Source: Linnemannia hyalina (lineage: Eukaryota; Mortierellomycota; Mortierellomycetes; Mortierellales; Mortierellaceae). From it: 64,000 nucleotides of DNA. Within the stretch, counting starts at the first letter, position 1. Each line of letters starts with the position of its first letter. Shown one piece after another: positions 33,214 through 45,303 of this stretch. Location of the stretch: NCBI GenBank assembly GCA_019671135.1, contig JAHRHY010000003.1, positions 3,100,001 through 3,164,000 of the forward strand, written 5' to 3'. Made by a program: the position numbers and the translations under genes. The notes beneath the pieces were generated by a model. That model did not search any database and had not been told where the DNA came from. It saw nothing but the letters and a program-made list of their open reading frames with translations.

Positions 33214-36200
33214 ATGGAGGCGCACTTTGATCGCTGGAGGGAGACAGAGATGCACGAGGAGCTGTAAGCAAACACAAATACTCTTGTAGCACCCAACATA
33301 AACACGGCACAATGACAACGAAACTTGAGGCACGCCCCTAACAATCATCGAACAACAACAACAACAACAAACAAACAATAGATTGACATACGCCACCCCG
33401 CTTCTCAACACACCAAGCAATGACCTTCACCATCCCGTCGTGGTAGTACTGCAAAGGGCCCTGATTGCCGCGCTCGAAGACGGAATTACAGCTGTAGAGG
33501 TGGCCACATTCCTGGCAGAGTTGGCACAGCGACAGGAAGGTACCTGTACAACGGACGTGGCTTCAGATATTGTCGACTTGATCTGGATCATGGACATTGA
33601 AAGCGAGGCTATTAGTCGGGAGCGTCAAGACAAGCTCCGTGAACTCACCAAAGCTATCATCGTAAGGCTTTTTTTCATTTATCATCTTCGTTTATGCTTA
33701 TTGCAGGACAGGAGATGAGTACTGAGGATCGTGAAGAGAAATATGGAGACGAGATATATGGGGAAGAGAAGGAATGAAGAAAGGAAGGAGGAAAGAGAAA
33801 GAGAAAGAAGGAGAAGAGACGAATAAAGAAGAAAAGGAAGAATTAGAAAGGGTCGCATGAGCTAAATCGATGCAGTTATCAGAGCAAATATACTAAACTC
33901 GCTTTCGTTACCTCCATTATGACATATAGGCAAGGGCATTTGTTCCTGTCGACATCATGAAGGAGAGATGGGAGATTCCGTTTCTGGAACAGGTCGGACT
34001 CATCCCCAACTCAAAATGGTTCACCGTCCGCGTCGTGCGTATCAACACATCCCAATTGTAAGTCGACGCTCAAATGCACTTCACCATCGCCCCACCATTT
34101 TTGCTCTAGTCGACGATGGATAGATTAACCAACCACACCTATACGCCTGCGACCCCCTTGTCGGGAACACATTTTAGATACAAGCAACAAAAGTACAATC
34201 TCTTGCGCGAGGAATCAGAGGGATACTCCAAATTGATCACGGAATTGGCAAGCGGGACCGCCGACGAAGATAACGACAAGGCGACAGAAGATAAGGCCAG
34301 CACCGTCCTCACCCACGTCCAATCTCTCATCGGTAAGCCGTTTTTACATAATATTCACATTGTAGTATACATGGATCAGGGCAAGGCGTTTCTGCAATTA
34401 TGACAGGCTGACTAACTTACTATTGTTTTCTCTCTACGCAGGTTGTTTCGATCTGGATCCCAACAGAGTTTTGGACATTGTTCTAGACGTGTTTGCTGCG
34501 AATATCGTCACACACTACCGTTTCTTCATTCACTTCCTGGGAATGTCTCAGTGGAACCCAAAAGCTCAGGAGCATGGAACAGCTGGTCGCGTCAAGACCT
34601 GTGCACAGATCCTGGGCTTCAAATTTCAGATCCTTCAAGTATGTCGATACCAGCGTGCAGCTGGTTCCTTTTGACAATCAATCACTCATCCTTTGCTTGA
34701 CAGCAAATTAATTAACCTTGTACTATCGTTTCCATTTGCTGTCCTAGAAACAGGAGCATCGTCACAAGAACCCGGTCGAGCTCTACATGGTGGCAGCTTT
34801 GCTGATCAAGTCGTCGATTGTGATGCTTGAAGACCTCTACGCACATGTAAGCCACGATTTTCCTTTGTCGTTGTTTCGAGAATGTTGCTTTGGTTCCATA
34901 TGACAGCGTAACTAATGTCATGGTTGTACAATCCTTTATATCATAATAGCTTTCGTTGCCTGATGAGGCTATGGAAGCAGAGTACAAGAAATTTGTGGCA
35001 GACATGAAGGACAAGGCCATGTCATTCAAGGGCAACGCTTTGGCTGTGAGTTTTCAACTATATCTTGCTAGATCGTTAATGCACTGTTTTTGTAACATTT
35101 CTGACCAAATCACGCTTTGTCAAACAATCCTGAAAACACAGATGGCAGGAGCGTTGTTGGATGACGCGCCCACAGGAAGCGCAGCGACAGCTACTAAGGA
35201 GGCGCCTAAGCCAGATGCCAGCGCAGCTGAGCCAGTGGTGGAGCTGCCACTCCCAAACCAAAAAGTCGGCATCACGAACGCTCTGCTTGCTATTGGAGAT
35301 GTAGAGAATGCTTTGCTTGTCCTCGCCAACTTTCCACGACTCACAGCATCATACCCGGAGATGGCAGATCTGATCTGTCGGATTATTCACGTTATGATCC
35401 AAGGAGTCTACGACCAATTCTCGCCAAGCAAGCGCCACCCCGAGCTGGTTCAGGACAAGGGCATTACGAATCGATATCCCACAGTTCCAAAGGGGCGGGA
35501 AATCACTACTCTCCGCATTTTGTCGCCTCGGATTCCCCTTTCAACGTCGACGCAGCGCTACGAGTTTTTCTATACAAAGTGGGCTGATGGTCTACTCCGC
35601 TGTGATTCGATCGAGGATATTGTCGAGTTTGTCCACCCTTTGCTCACTGTAGTCGGTGTTCGCATTCATCGTGACACCGTCCTTGTTACAAAGCTTTGCC
35701 GCATTGGAGCAGGAACGTTAGATAGCCTTCGGGAGTCGATCAAGCGCGAGGAGCTGAAGCAGACGTTGTTGGAACAAAAAGACGGCGAGGCTGCAACTGA
35801 CGATTCAGTTATCAAGAGCCTCGTTGCCAGGAAAGAATTCGTCGAATCTATTTGGGTGGACATGACAAGAGCACTGTTCCTCCCAACTATTTCTCTAATC
35901 TACTCCAACCCGGGTAAGTTTGTTTTCTACCTGATCACTATCTTGGTATTTCTCTCATACTTTATTCCATGAATGCTAACCAATATCTTTTTACTGTTTT
36001 CTCATTATCCACTAGGCCTGGTAAATGAGGTTTGGCAGGTTTTGAAGGGCTTGCGATATGAAACACGATTTGGTCTCTACGGAGAATGGAAGACAGAGTC
36101 GTCAAAATTGTACCCGGAGATGTTGGTCGTCACTGCGGAGACAGAGAAGGAGGCCAAGAACGTGATGCGCCGAATCAACAAGGAGGACGTGAAGCAATAT

Positions 36201-39200
36201 GGACGCAAGTTTGCCAAGCTGGCTCACTCGAACCCCCTTATCGTCTTTGCTGCAGCCATGAAGCAACTCGAAGGAGGATACGACAACATGGTTCAGCCGC
36301 TCGTTGACGCCTGCAAGTACCTCACCGACTTTGGCTACGACGTTCTGGGATACGCCCTTCTCGAGTCCATTTCCAAGAACACCCGCAGCAAAGTCCAAGA
36401 AGATGGCGTCTTGCCAGCCAAATGGATGAACAGTAAGCCACGGCCATTGTGAGCATCTCTCACATGATCCTTCGCAGGTATGAGTATGAATAGAAGCTAA
36501 CATGACTCTTTATGTAACGATCCTTTTTAGCATTGGCGTCGTTCTGCGGAAACTTGTATCGCAAGTATCCCTCGGCCGAGCTCGATGGCATCCTGCAGTA
36601 CATTGTCAACCAACTGCGTATGCAGATCCCACACGATCTGGTCGTCTTGAGGGAGCTGCTGTCAAAGATGGGCGGTGTCGAGGATCCAAGTAATCTGAAC
36701 GACACGCAGCTTCAGGCCATGGCAGGAGGAGAATTGCTCAGGAACGAGGCTCTCTTTGGAGGCGTTGCCGGAACGGTCATGAAGAAGAACGCCAAGAGTT
36801 GCTACCGTTTGCAGGAGGCGATGCTCCACGACAACATTGCCAGCCACCTCTTGGTCTTGCTCGCGCAACATCGACAGGAGTGCATCTTTGGCGAGGAGGA
36901 GATTCCTCACCTGAAGCTTCTGAGTAACTTGACGGATCAAGCACATACTATGCTTCTTCAACTCACGGACTTCATGTCGGTTAACCTCCAGAAGGACTAC
37001 CCTCGAATTGTTCCCTCACTCACCGACCTGTGTTCCAAGTACAAAATTGAGCCAAGCGTGGCCATGCACATCTTGCGCCCAAAGCTTCAAGACTTGGTTC
37101 AGGTACACGTTACTTAATGTTCTCGTAGTAGACTTCCATCGCTGTTCTAGAGAATGATTTTTCTGACACAACGTCTCCCTCTTTTATTGTTTTGACTTTT
37201 ATAGAAGGAACGGGAGCAAAAGGAGCGAGAACTGAAATCGGTGGCGACTCAGGGCAAGCCAACCGCGGATGCTAACGTGCCTAAACAGGAAGCCATGGAA
37301 ATCGACAGTCAGCCAACTATTGCCGGCGATTCTTCAACAAGCGCCAACCCTACGGAAACGGCTGCCCTGCCGTGGCTCAAATCCCTTGAACTCATCGCGG
37401 AGGAAGCTAAGGCGATTCTCCCTACAAGGGCCTGGCGAGGGCTGAGCCCTCAGTTCTATGTTACCTTCTGGCAGTTGAGTCTCTACGACGTCTTTGTGCC
37501 TGTGGATCAGTACAAGGCCGAAATTGCAAAGTTGAAGCAGGCCGTTGTCAACATGGACAATGACCGGGCCCATTATGGCCCCACTGCGCAGGCGAAGCGA
37601 GGCCGAGATCGTGAGCGACTTCTCATCTCGGCGGCCAGACTAGACCTTGAGATGAAAAACCAACTCATCAACCACAAGCACGTCACGGAGCGCCTCAAGA
37701 GAGAATCTCAGCATTGGTTCGCAGGCTGTAAGTATCCATCAATCGATTATCTCATTGTCACGCTACTAGTATTGTTTATTCTTCAAGTGTTCTGACAGGG
37801 TGTACTCGATTAATATACTCTTTCAGTAGTGGCGCCTGACCGCCACGAAATAGCCAGTCAGACAATTCAGTACTGCATCTACCCTCGTGCTATCTCGTCC
37901 AATCTCGATGCACTGTACTGCTCCAAGTTCCTGGAGATTATGCACAATCTGGGAACCGCCAACTTTTCAACCCTCTCTGTTTACGACAAGGTAATTCTTG
38001 TTTATGATCTGCTCTTGTGCAGTTTCAAGCATTATTATATCGTGAGGTAATCTAACCAGTTCTCTTCTTTTTTATTTTAGTTGAATATGGAGATTGATCG
38101 CGTCATTTTCCTGTCTTCAGAACACGAAGCGAAGACGTATGGCCGGTTCATGAACCAGGTTCTCTCGCATCTTGGCCGGTTGCATGCCAACAAGGACATA
38201 TTCGAAAAGGAAGCGGTTCCTTCTCATCTCATAGGATTCCGTAAGGAGTGGCGAGACACACCTAAGCTTTTGGAGTATGAAGATTTCCGGCACTTGATGT
38301 ACAAGTGGCACACCAGACTCTTCAGGGTAAGTAATCTGATGAAATTGCAACAAAGGATGTTTTGCAAAAGTGGTGCAAGTAAGGTATTAATCAACAAGCT
38401 GCCTATCTATACTGCTGTAACGTAGATATTTGTTGGCATGCTGGATTCCAAAGAGTACATGCGGATCAAGAACTCGATCATGATCCTCCGAGAGATCGCG
38501 TCGTGCTATCCGGTTTTGTCTCTCATCGGAAACAAACTGTTCTCCACAGTTCAGAATCTCGCCGTCAAGGAAACTAGAGATGACCTCAAGCTCATGGCGA
38601 ATGCCTATCTGGGAGTCCTCAAAAAACAGCAGGACAACGATCTCTGGATTGCCGTAGCATTGTTCCACAAACATAAGCCATCAACATCAGCGGATTCAGG
38701 ACGCTCAGCTCCCCGTGATGCCCCAACCTCACCGACAGTTAATGGGTCTCAAGCTGCCACACAGCAGACTAAGGCCGAAGTTGCCAGACCTGCTCAGTCA
38801 TTGTCCAACAACTACAGAGAGAGTGATGATAGAGGGTACGTATATGTTCTTGGCGCGATGGTGGATTTGATACGGTTAGGCCCAATTTCCTCTGTTAACT
38901 AACGATCCATTTGCGTTCCTTGAAACCATTAGATATTCGCGCTCATCAACTACCAATAACCTTGCCAAAGATCGAGTCAACACCGTCAGGGACTCCCGCA
39001 TCGGCGGAACAGTCTCTCCCGGAGGTGGAGGTCGAAGGAACATTCCACTCCCTCCCAAACCTGCTGTCCCAGCATATGATAGCAGGAACGATCAATCTCA
39101 GGCATCTCTCAACAGAGACACTCGCGATCCCCCAGTTCGTGAGAGAGAATCCTCCGCTGTGACCAACCAGCCCCGTGTCGATGCAGTGCCAGAGCTACTT

Positions 39201-41893
39201 GTTATTTCTTTGAAGAGCACACCGACCACGCGGGACGCCCAGGAGAACAAGGACGGCGCCAAAGACCAACCGCGTGAGTCTACCCGTGACGATGGCAAGG
39301 AAATTGCTCCTCGAGACTCGACCAAGGAGTCAGCCAGAGAACTAAGCAAGGATCAGGGTAACCGAGACCAAACGAGGAACTCGCCTCGTGATGTCGGAAG
39401 GGACTACAAAGATAGCAATATTCAGCGCGATGGAGGCGGACGTGATCGGATTCGAGATTTGGTCGAAGGTACCGATCGGGAACCTCGAGGTGACCTGAAG
39501 GGATCATCCGCCATGCCTCCATCCGATGTCAGAGACCGTCGCGATGGACGAGACATTGCCGTCAGTCGAAAAGACCTCCGAGACTCTGCGCCCAGGGACC
39601 CTCGCGAGAGAGACGCTCGTGATGGACGGGACGCAAGGGATGCCCGACCTTTGCCAGCCTCTGCTCGGGATTTGCGTGAGTTGAGAGATGGAGGTGATGC
39701 AAGGGAGGGTAGGAATGGCAGAGAGCCACGTGAGAGTCGGGATGTTCGAGACGCCAGAGATATCCGAGATCTGCGTGAAGGCCGAGATGCAAGAGATCCA
39801 CGGGATGTCCGCGAAGGCCGAGATGCTCGAGATACCAGGGTTCTCCTGGCCCCCAAGGACCCGCGGGAAACGCCGCGCGACGAAGCCAGAGAGGGCAAGG
39901 ATGCGCGCGACGGAGGAGCCCGTCCTGCCATTCCACGCCAACAATCGAGCGAGACCTCGCGGGTGCATCCCTCTCGAGCTGCTCTGCTTCAATTGGATAC
40001 TGGGTCGCCAAGTGAGCCTTCGAACGACATTGACCGTCCAAAGGAGCGCGAACGATACCGCGACGATGACGATAAGAAGGCAGCAACCGGACGTGAGACA
40101 GAGAGAGGCCGTGACAGAGATATTGTGGAAGACCCGGATCGAGCAATGTTGCGCGAAGGGGCCAGGGACAGAAGAACTCAAGGCCGGGAACGCGTTCGCG
40201 AAGCTATCAAGGAGGCTGTTGCGTCGGATATCCCTTCAATGGCCAGCGGGCGAGATCGCCAACGTGGTGACGGCGGCGGGCGTGATCAGGAAAGGCGAGG
40301 CGCAGACCGCCGAGACGAAGTCACTGGCACCAACCGCACCAAAGTCTCTCCTACCAGACGAGGCGAAGACAGGGCAAGAGAAGGTCGTGAACGCGAGGGC
40401 CGAGCCTCTCCTCCGAGTGCCGAGAGTGTGCGTGAAGGTCACCGAGAAGTTCCAGAGTACGGCCGAGACGAAAATCAAGATCGAGAGGAGGTACGGTCTT
40501 CTCGCGGAGGCGCCAGACAAGAGCCCAGTACGCGTGATCGCGACGGACGTGGTACTTCTCGCCGCCATGAAGCAGGCCAAGAAGGTACCTTTCTACGATT
40601 TGTGATCTTTTCAACGCTTTACAACACCACTCTTATTTGAATGAACGTAGGCTAATGTCGTTTTGTTTTCTATATTTTCCTCTTTAAAAGAGAGCCGCAA
40701 GGGAGGCAGGGAATCCCGATCAGAGCGTCGAACCGACTCGAGCGATCGAAAACGTGGTCGTGGAAGCCGAAACCCCAGTCCTGAGCGCGAGAAGGAATCT
40801 AAGCGTCGACGTGATGATCCAACAGCCGAAGAAACAAGGGTGAGTGAAAAAGTAGTGTGGCACTCTAAATGTCTTGCTTGGGCGAGAGGAAAATCGTCTC
40901 ATCGTTTTATCATTCTTTCGTCTTTTTTTTTCTAGGGTTCGAGCCGAAGTGCTAGTTCAAGTCGTAAGCGCCAAATTGAACCAGATGGTACGCTTGGGTT
41001 GCGTCCTTCGATGCGAGATCGACTACATGTACATTTTTGTTCGCTCACCAATATCGATACATCTTTTACCTCTTTATTAGTCGGCCGCGATGGTTCGCCC
41101 CGAGATAGGACTAAGGACCTGCCCTCGTCCTCGCCATTAGCAGAATCTTTCACTGTCGATTCTTTGGCAATGCCTCCACCCCCACCGCGTGCAGATGGAA
41201 GCGCTGCTGTCGTCCGTCCTGGATCTCCCCTGATGTCTACACCCAGCGCAAACGTAAGTTGCAAAAACAGGAATGAGCATTCTAAAGCATGCCTAGTATG
41301 TTAAAAGCAAGAAGAAAATTAGCGAACGATAACTTATCCCATGCAACCAATAGGCGAGAGGAGTAGCCATTGTCACTCCTTCGGGATCAAAACGTATCAA
41401 GCTGAACCGACCCACGGATGACCACCCTTCAGATGTATACCTTCAGAGCAGTTCTTCGAGCTCGCCAAATTTCTCCTCTCGACATGACCACGATGGACTT
41501 TCTGGAGCAAGTATCGAAATTGGCCTTAGCACGAGCTCGCTCCGTTCGCGATCGAACGCTGGCGGTGGATCGACGGCGGACCATGGTATTTCTACCTCCC
41601 GCGGCCACGAAGAATCTCGCCGAGAGTAAGTCTTTCGATTCATCATTTTCCTGCGCCTCTTTTCCTCTTTGCATCCTTGTCATTGATATCCCGTGCTAAC
41701 TTTTTGTCTTTTTTCGTTCCATAGTAGTCGCAGAGGAGAGCCATCACGATCGAGAGACCACGGAATGGGCACGGGCAGTAACCGTTTGAGTACTGCCCAT
41801 AGCAGTAGTAGTGGTGGCGGAGGAGGACGTGGCATATCTTCAAATGCCCCTTCTGAGAGAACTGGCGGTCGTCGCACCAGCAAAAGGAGATAG
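33214..41893 (+). CDS. THO2: THO complex subunit 2 (THOC2/Tho2)
   Basis: Twenty exons close in phase to 2191 aa: 33214..33263, 33382..33661, 33930..34057, 34178..34332, 34442..34638, 34748..34846, 34950..35045, 35142..35913, 36016..36432, 36531..37102, 37205..37727, 37827..37990, 38081..38326, 38426..38835, 38933..40584, 40691..40839, 40936..40987, 41081..41253, 41354..41625, 41725..41893. Family signatures are KQQKYNLLREESEGYSKL, GCFDLDPNRVLDIVLDVF, and the Tho2 domain from about residue 1000 (LSPQFYVTFWQLSLYDVFVP). Tho2 scaffolds the nuclear THO/TREX complex coupling transcription to mRNA export and preventing R-loops. Residues about 1470-1920 form an exceptional RD/RE/DR-rich array, followed by RS- and S/G-rich segments, an expanded version of the usual basic disordered tail. 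Confidence 0.95.
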
Positions 41894-42008
41894 ATGTCTC
41901 TCTCGGACAGACTACTAGCCAACGCGTGATTTCCACTTGACTAGCGTTGCCAAAAAACAACGATAGTGTCTTTATTTTTAATCGTTGTCAATAACAAAAA
42001 AACCCTTT

Positions 42009-44741
42009 TCACAGAGCTCGTTTTTCTATTATGTGTAGCAATGTATAATGTATGTCAGTCAAACAATGGTTGTATTGCGTTGGGCTCATGAAATGAACAA
42101 AAAGATAAATATTGTTGGACAAAAAGGGGACTTACCATCGTAATACCAGGTGCGGACAGTTCTGTCATCACTTGAACTGACAAACATGCTCTGCTTGGGT
42201 GACCAAACGGCGTTGTAGACCATGGCCTCGTGTCCTTGGAGCTTTTGCAGGATGTCTCCCGACTCTTGGTCCCAGATGTAGACAAGTCCATCCTCGGATC
42301 CTCCTACCAGCAGCGAGTTGTGTGCGAATCCTGCTCTGATAAAGTTCTTGGACGTATTCTGATGACCCTTGAGCTTCCGGAGAGGGCGTGTCTAAGATCA
42401 TGAAGAAAATCGAGAGATCAGTGGAGGTCACTCGCGTGGCAGCGACATTGTAGATGTTTTCAGGCGGTGAAGACAGCTTCGTGCAACTTACCATACGGAC
42501 ATCCCATAGGCGGTTCGAGTTGTCTTTTGAGCTGCTGAGAAGAAGCGTGCCGTTTGAGTTCATGGCTACGGAAGTGACCTCGCCCAAGTGAGAAGATATG
42601 GTCTTGATGCACACGCCTGAAACGAGATCCCAGAACTTGATAGTGTTGTCCTTGGATCCACTGACAATGAGGTTGCCGACGGGGTTAATAATGACTTTGG
42701 AGACCGCGAGCTGGTGCCCGCTGAATGTCTTTACTACTTGTCCTGTCGTCAAGTCGTGCAGCCTCACAATCTTGTCGTATCCTCCCGAAACCACATGGTT
42801 CTATGTCCATGTAAAATATGTGGCAAATGATGGAAGAGAGATGAGTGAGGGGTTTCAAGGTAGAACGATGGCGAAGTGCGATTCAAGCGGACAAGGATAT
42901 CACAAATGCCACGTACGCTGGTTGGGTGATATTTCACAGTGTAGACATCTCCAGAATGGCCGCTGAGGGTAGCCCGACAGGAAGCCTTGGAGCCCTTGAT
43001 ATCCCAAATCTTGACAGTCGAGTCTCCACTGGCACTGGCGACAGTTGTTCCAGCATCGTTGGATGATACATCCCAGATTCTTGAAGAGTGACCTTCCAAA
43101 ATATGAAGACATTGCCCTGATTCCGTGTCCCACACCCGGAGCGTATTGTCGCTATTAGTATTCATTCAATTGAAAAGTTGTCATTAGCAAGAGGAAACAA
43201 GCTATCCCGAATATCTTCATGGCAAAATGCACGCAGTGAATGTACCTTGATCCAGAGATGATGGTGCGGCCTTCGTGTCCAACAAACTCGGCACACTTGA
43301 CGTTGCCGCGATGACCTTGCATGATGGTTTTGCATGCGTTGGGAATCACAAAGGGCGAAAAGTCTTGCAAAAGTGTTTCGACAATGGGTGAGATCCTTGG
43401 ATGGTAGCGTGATACCTCGATCTGGTAGGCAACCGCTTGGCGGAGAAGGTTGAGCAATCTGTTTGGAGGCACATAGATCGAACCTGGAAAAAGATGGGTT
43501 GATATCGTGTTTGTTAGTCGTTAGAGACTACGGACAAGGCGTAAGAAAACAATGGACCGAGCAGGCAAAATACGACGAGGCGTGACATACCATCCTTGAC
43601 AGAGTTCTCGACATCGAGCATGCTCTGGAACTTTTCGACCAACTTGTCTCGTCCCTGAGCGATTCCTTCCCAACTTCTGAACGAAGGCGCGTCATGGATT
43701 GACTTTGTTGTAAGAAGGTAACACAGGTCCTTGAACTCTGCTGGGGTCTTTTGATGCTGCTCCAGGGGTTTCAAGCGCTTTTGAATAAATGTGAATGCCT
43801 AGAGTCGAACAACAAAAGCCCGTCGTCAGTTAAGAAGAATGTATCCAGGCATGGCTGATATAACTTCTCTGTCCATGAAGTTAAAGGTTTCTGATATGTA
43901 CCTTTTGCATTTCCCGATGCTCAATGTACTCGAGATACTGCTGCTTGTAGACGGCAAAGAGAAAACTCTTTTGGTTCTTGAAGAGCGGTTTTGAACAGAT
44001 CTTGTCGACTTCTGTCCACTCTCCATCTAATCAATCAATCAATCATCATGTATCGTTGCATGCCACTGTTAGATATTGGCCATGAACTCTCAAGTACTTG
44101 AGTCTGTTGTCCATCTCTCAGAGATAATACGGCAACGACATCCCAAGTGGTGGACTTACCAAGGATGGCCTTCTTCAACCGACGCGTGTCGTTAGTGTTT
44201 TCCTCCCGCTCGTGCCATTTAACATTGGACTCATCCTGGATCGTCATTTGCGAAGCATTGTATCCTTCGTCTCCAAGATACTGCATAATCATTCGTATGA
44301 TATCCTATTTGGATCCAAGAGTCGCAAGGGATGCTGGTTAGCCTACATGGTCTCATTATTCGTGATAAACAGAGATAACTCCAGGCATATCTCTCGTAAG
44401 CTTGCCTCACGGATATGCGGGTCGTCGGGGTTAAAGATATCTTCAGTCGGCCTTATCCTGTTGGGGTTCATGCCGACGTGACTATGAGTGGCAGCCATGG
44501 CAGGCATACTGTCCAGAGAGGGAGGCATATAAGACACGGTGATTGGTGTCAGTCGTCCATAGTGGTAGGATAGTTCGTGTATTCCTGACCGGTTGTATTT
44601 GAAGAGACATGACTGGATGGACGCGAGAGTATCTTACGCTCGCTTTGCAGGGCTGTTGCTCTCCTGATCCTTGCTGCCGATATTCATTGCCTGTAAGGAC
44701 GAGGCTAGCGAGTTGTTTGGCGACCCGTTGGTGACGTCCAT
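42009..44741 (-). CDS. LisH-CTLH-WD40 protein (WDR26/Gid7-like)
   Basis: Ten exons encode 579 aa: 44638..44741, 44406..44508, 44160..44304, 43902..44026, 43591..43798, 43246..43483, 42917..43151, 42492..42800, 42136..42391, 42009..42025. Intron 2 is GC-AG (GAG then GCAAGC), needed to join the frames. The N-terminus is disordered. A LisH motif follows (EDIIRMIMQYLGDEGYNASQ), then CTLH (GEWTEVDKICSKP, YKQQYLEYIEHREMQKAFTF) and IYVPPNRLLNLLRQAVAYQ, a segment that resembles WDR26/Gid7. Seven WD40 repeats end the protein (LEGHSSRIWDV, SGHSGDVYTVKYH, SGSKDNTIKFWD). WDR26/Gid7 belong to the GID/CTLH ubiquitin ligase, but the propeller is more regular than theirs, so a paralogous role is possible. 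The last coding exon is 17 nt. Confidence 0.85.
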
Positions 44742-45303
44742 TGGTTGCTTGTGGTGATGTGTAGTGTTCGATGAGGGCGATGCGGTCCTGTTTCTTTCTT
44801 TTGTAAGAGTGTACAGGTTCTTTCTCGTTGGTGGTTGTGGTGTCTGTGAGTGTGAGAGAGAGAGAGAGTAATGATCCTGCGTATGGTTGTAGAACGATGG
44901 CGGGAGCGAGCAAAGAAGAAGCAAAGTGGACCAGTCACAAATCATGCCTGATGACTGACAGAGCTTTGGCGCGCATTTTTATTTTTATTTTTCTTCGAAA
45001 CAGGACATAGACGGACAGGCAGACAGACAGTCAACCAGGACCAAGAAGGCGGAACAGCAAACAACCATCATCCATCGCCGCACGGATCAGAAGACAACAA
45101 CCACACTCGAAACAATCAAGCGTCCCTCGATGGTTGGATGATCCCTCCCCCACCCGCACCTACCCTTCCTGTCTTCCCTCCTTCCCTCTTTTTGCTCAAC
45201 CCAAACAAGCAGCCTTTCTATCTAACACCGCGATTACACATCTCACGACTCCGCTCCCACAAACAACACTACACACGACAAGACACGAATATTGCAGTGT
45301 GAC
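44742..45303. promoter_or_regulatory. divergent promoter, LisH-WD40 / WDR24
   Basis: 562 nt separate the two start codons and must serve both genes. The segment contains a short TC microsatellite on the minus-gene side and CA/AC-rich leader sequence before 45304. Confidence 0.5.

Noticed and set aside
39504..40605. Long alternative frames (up to 305 aa) over the THO2 tail
   Set aside because: Shadows of the RD-repeat codons; the chosen frame alone continues the THO2 exon chain with closed phase.
42009..44741. SMU1 or LIS1 as identity of the LisH-WD40 gene
   Set aside because: The VPPNRLLNLLRQAV segment and CTLH spacing fit WDR26/Gid7 better than SMU1, and LIS1 lacks the CTLH region.
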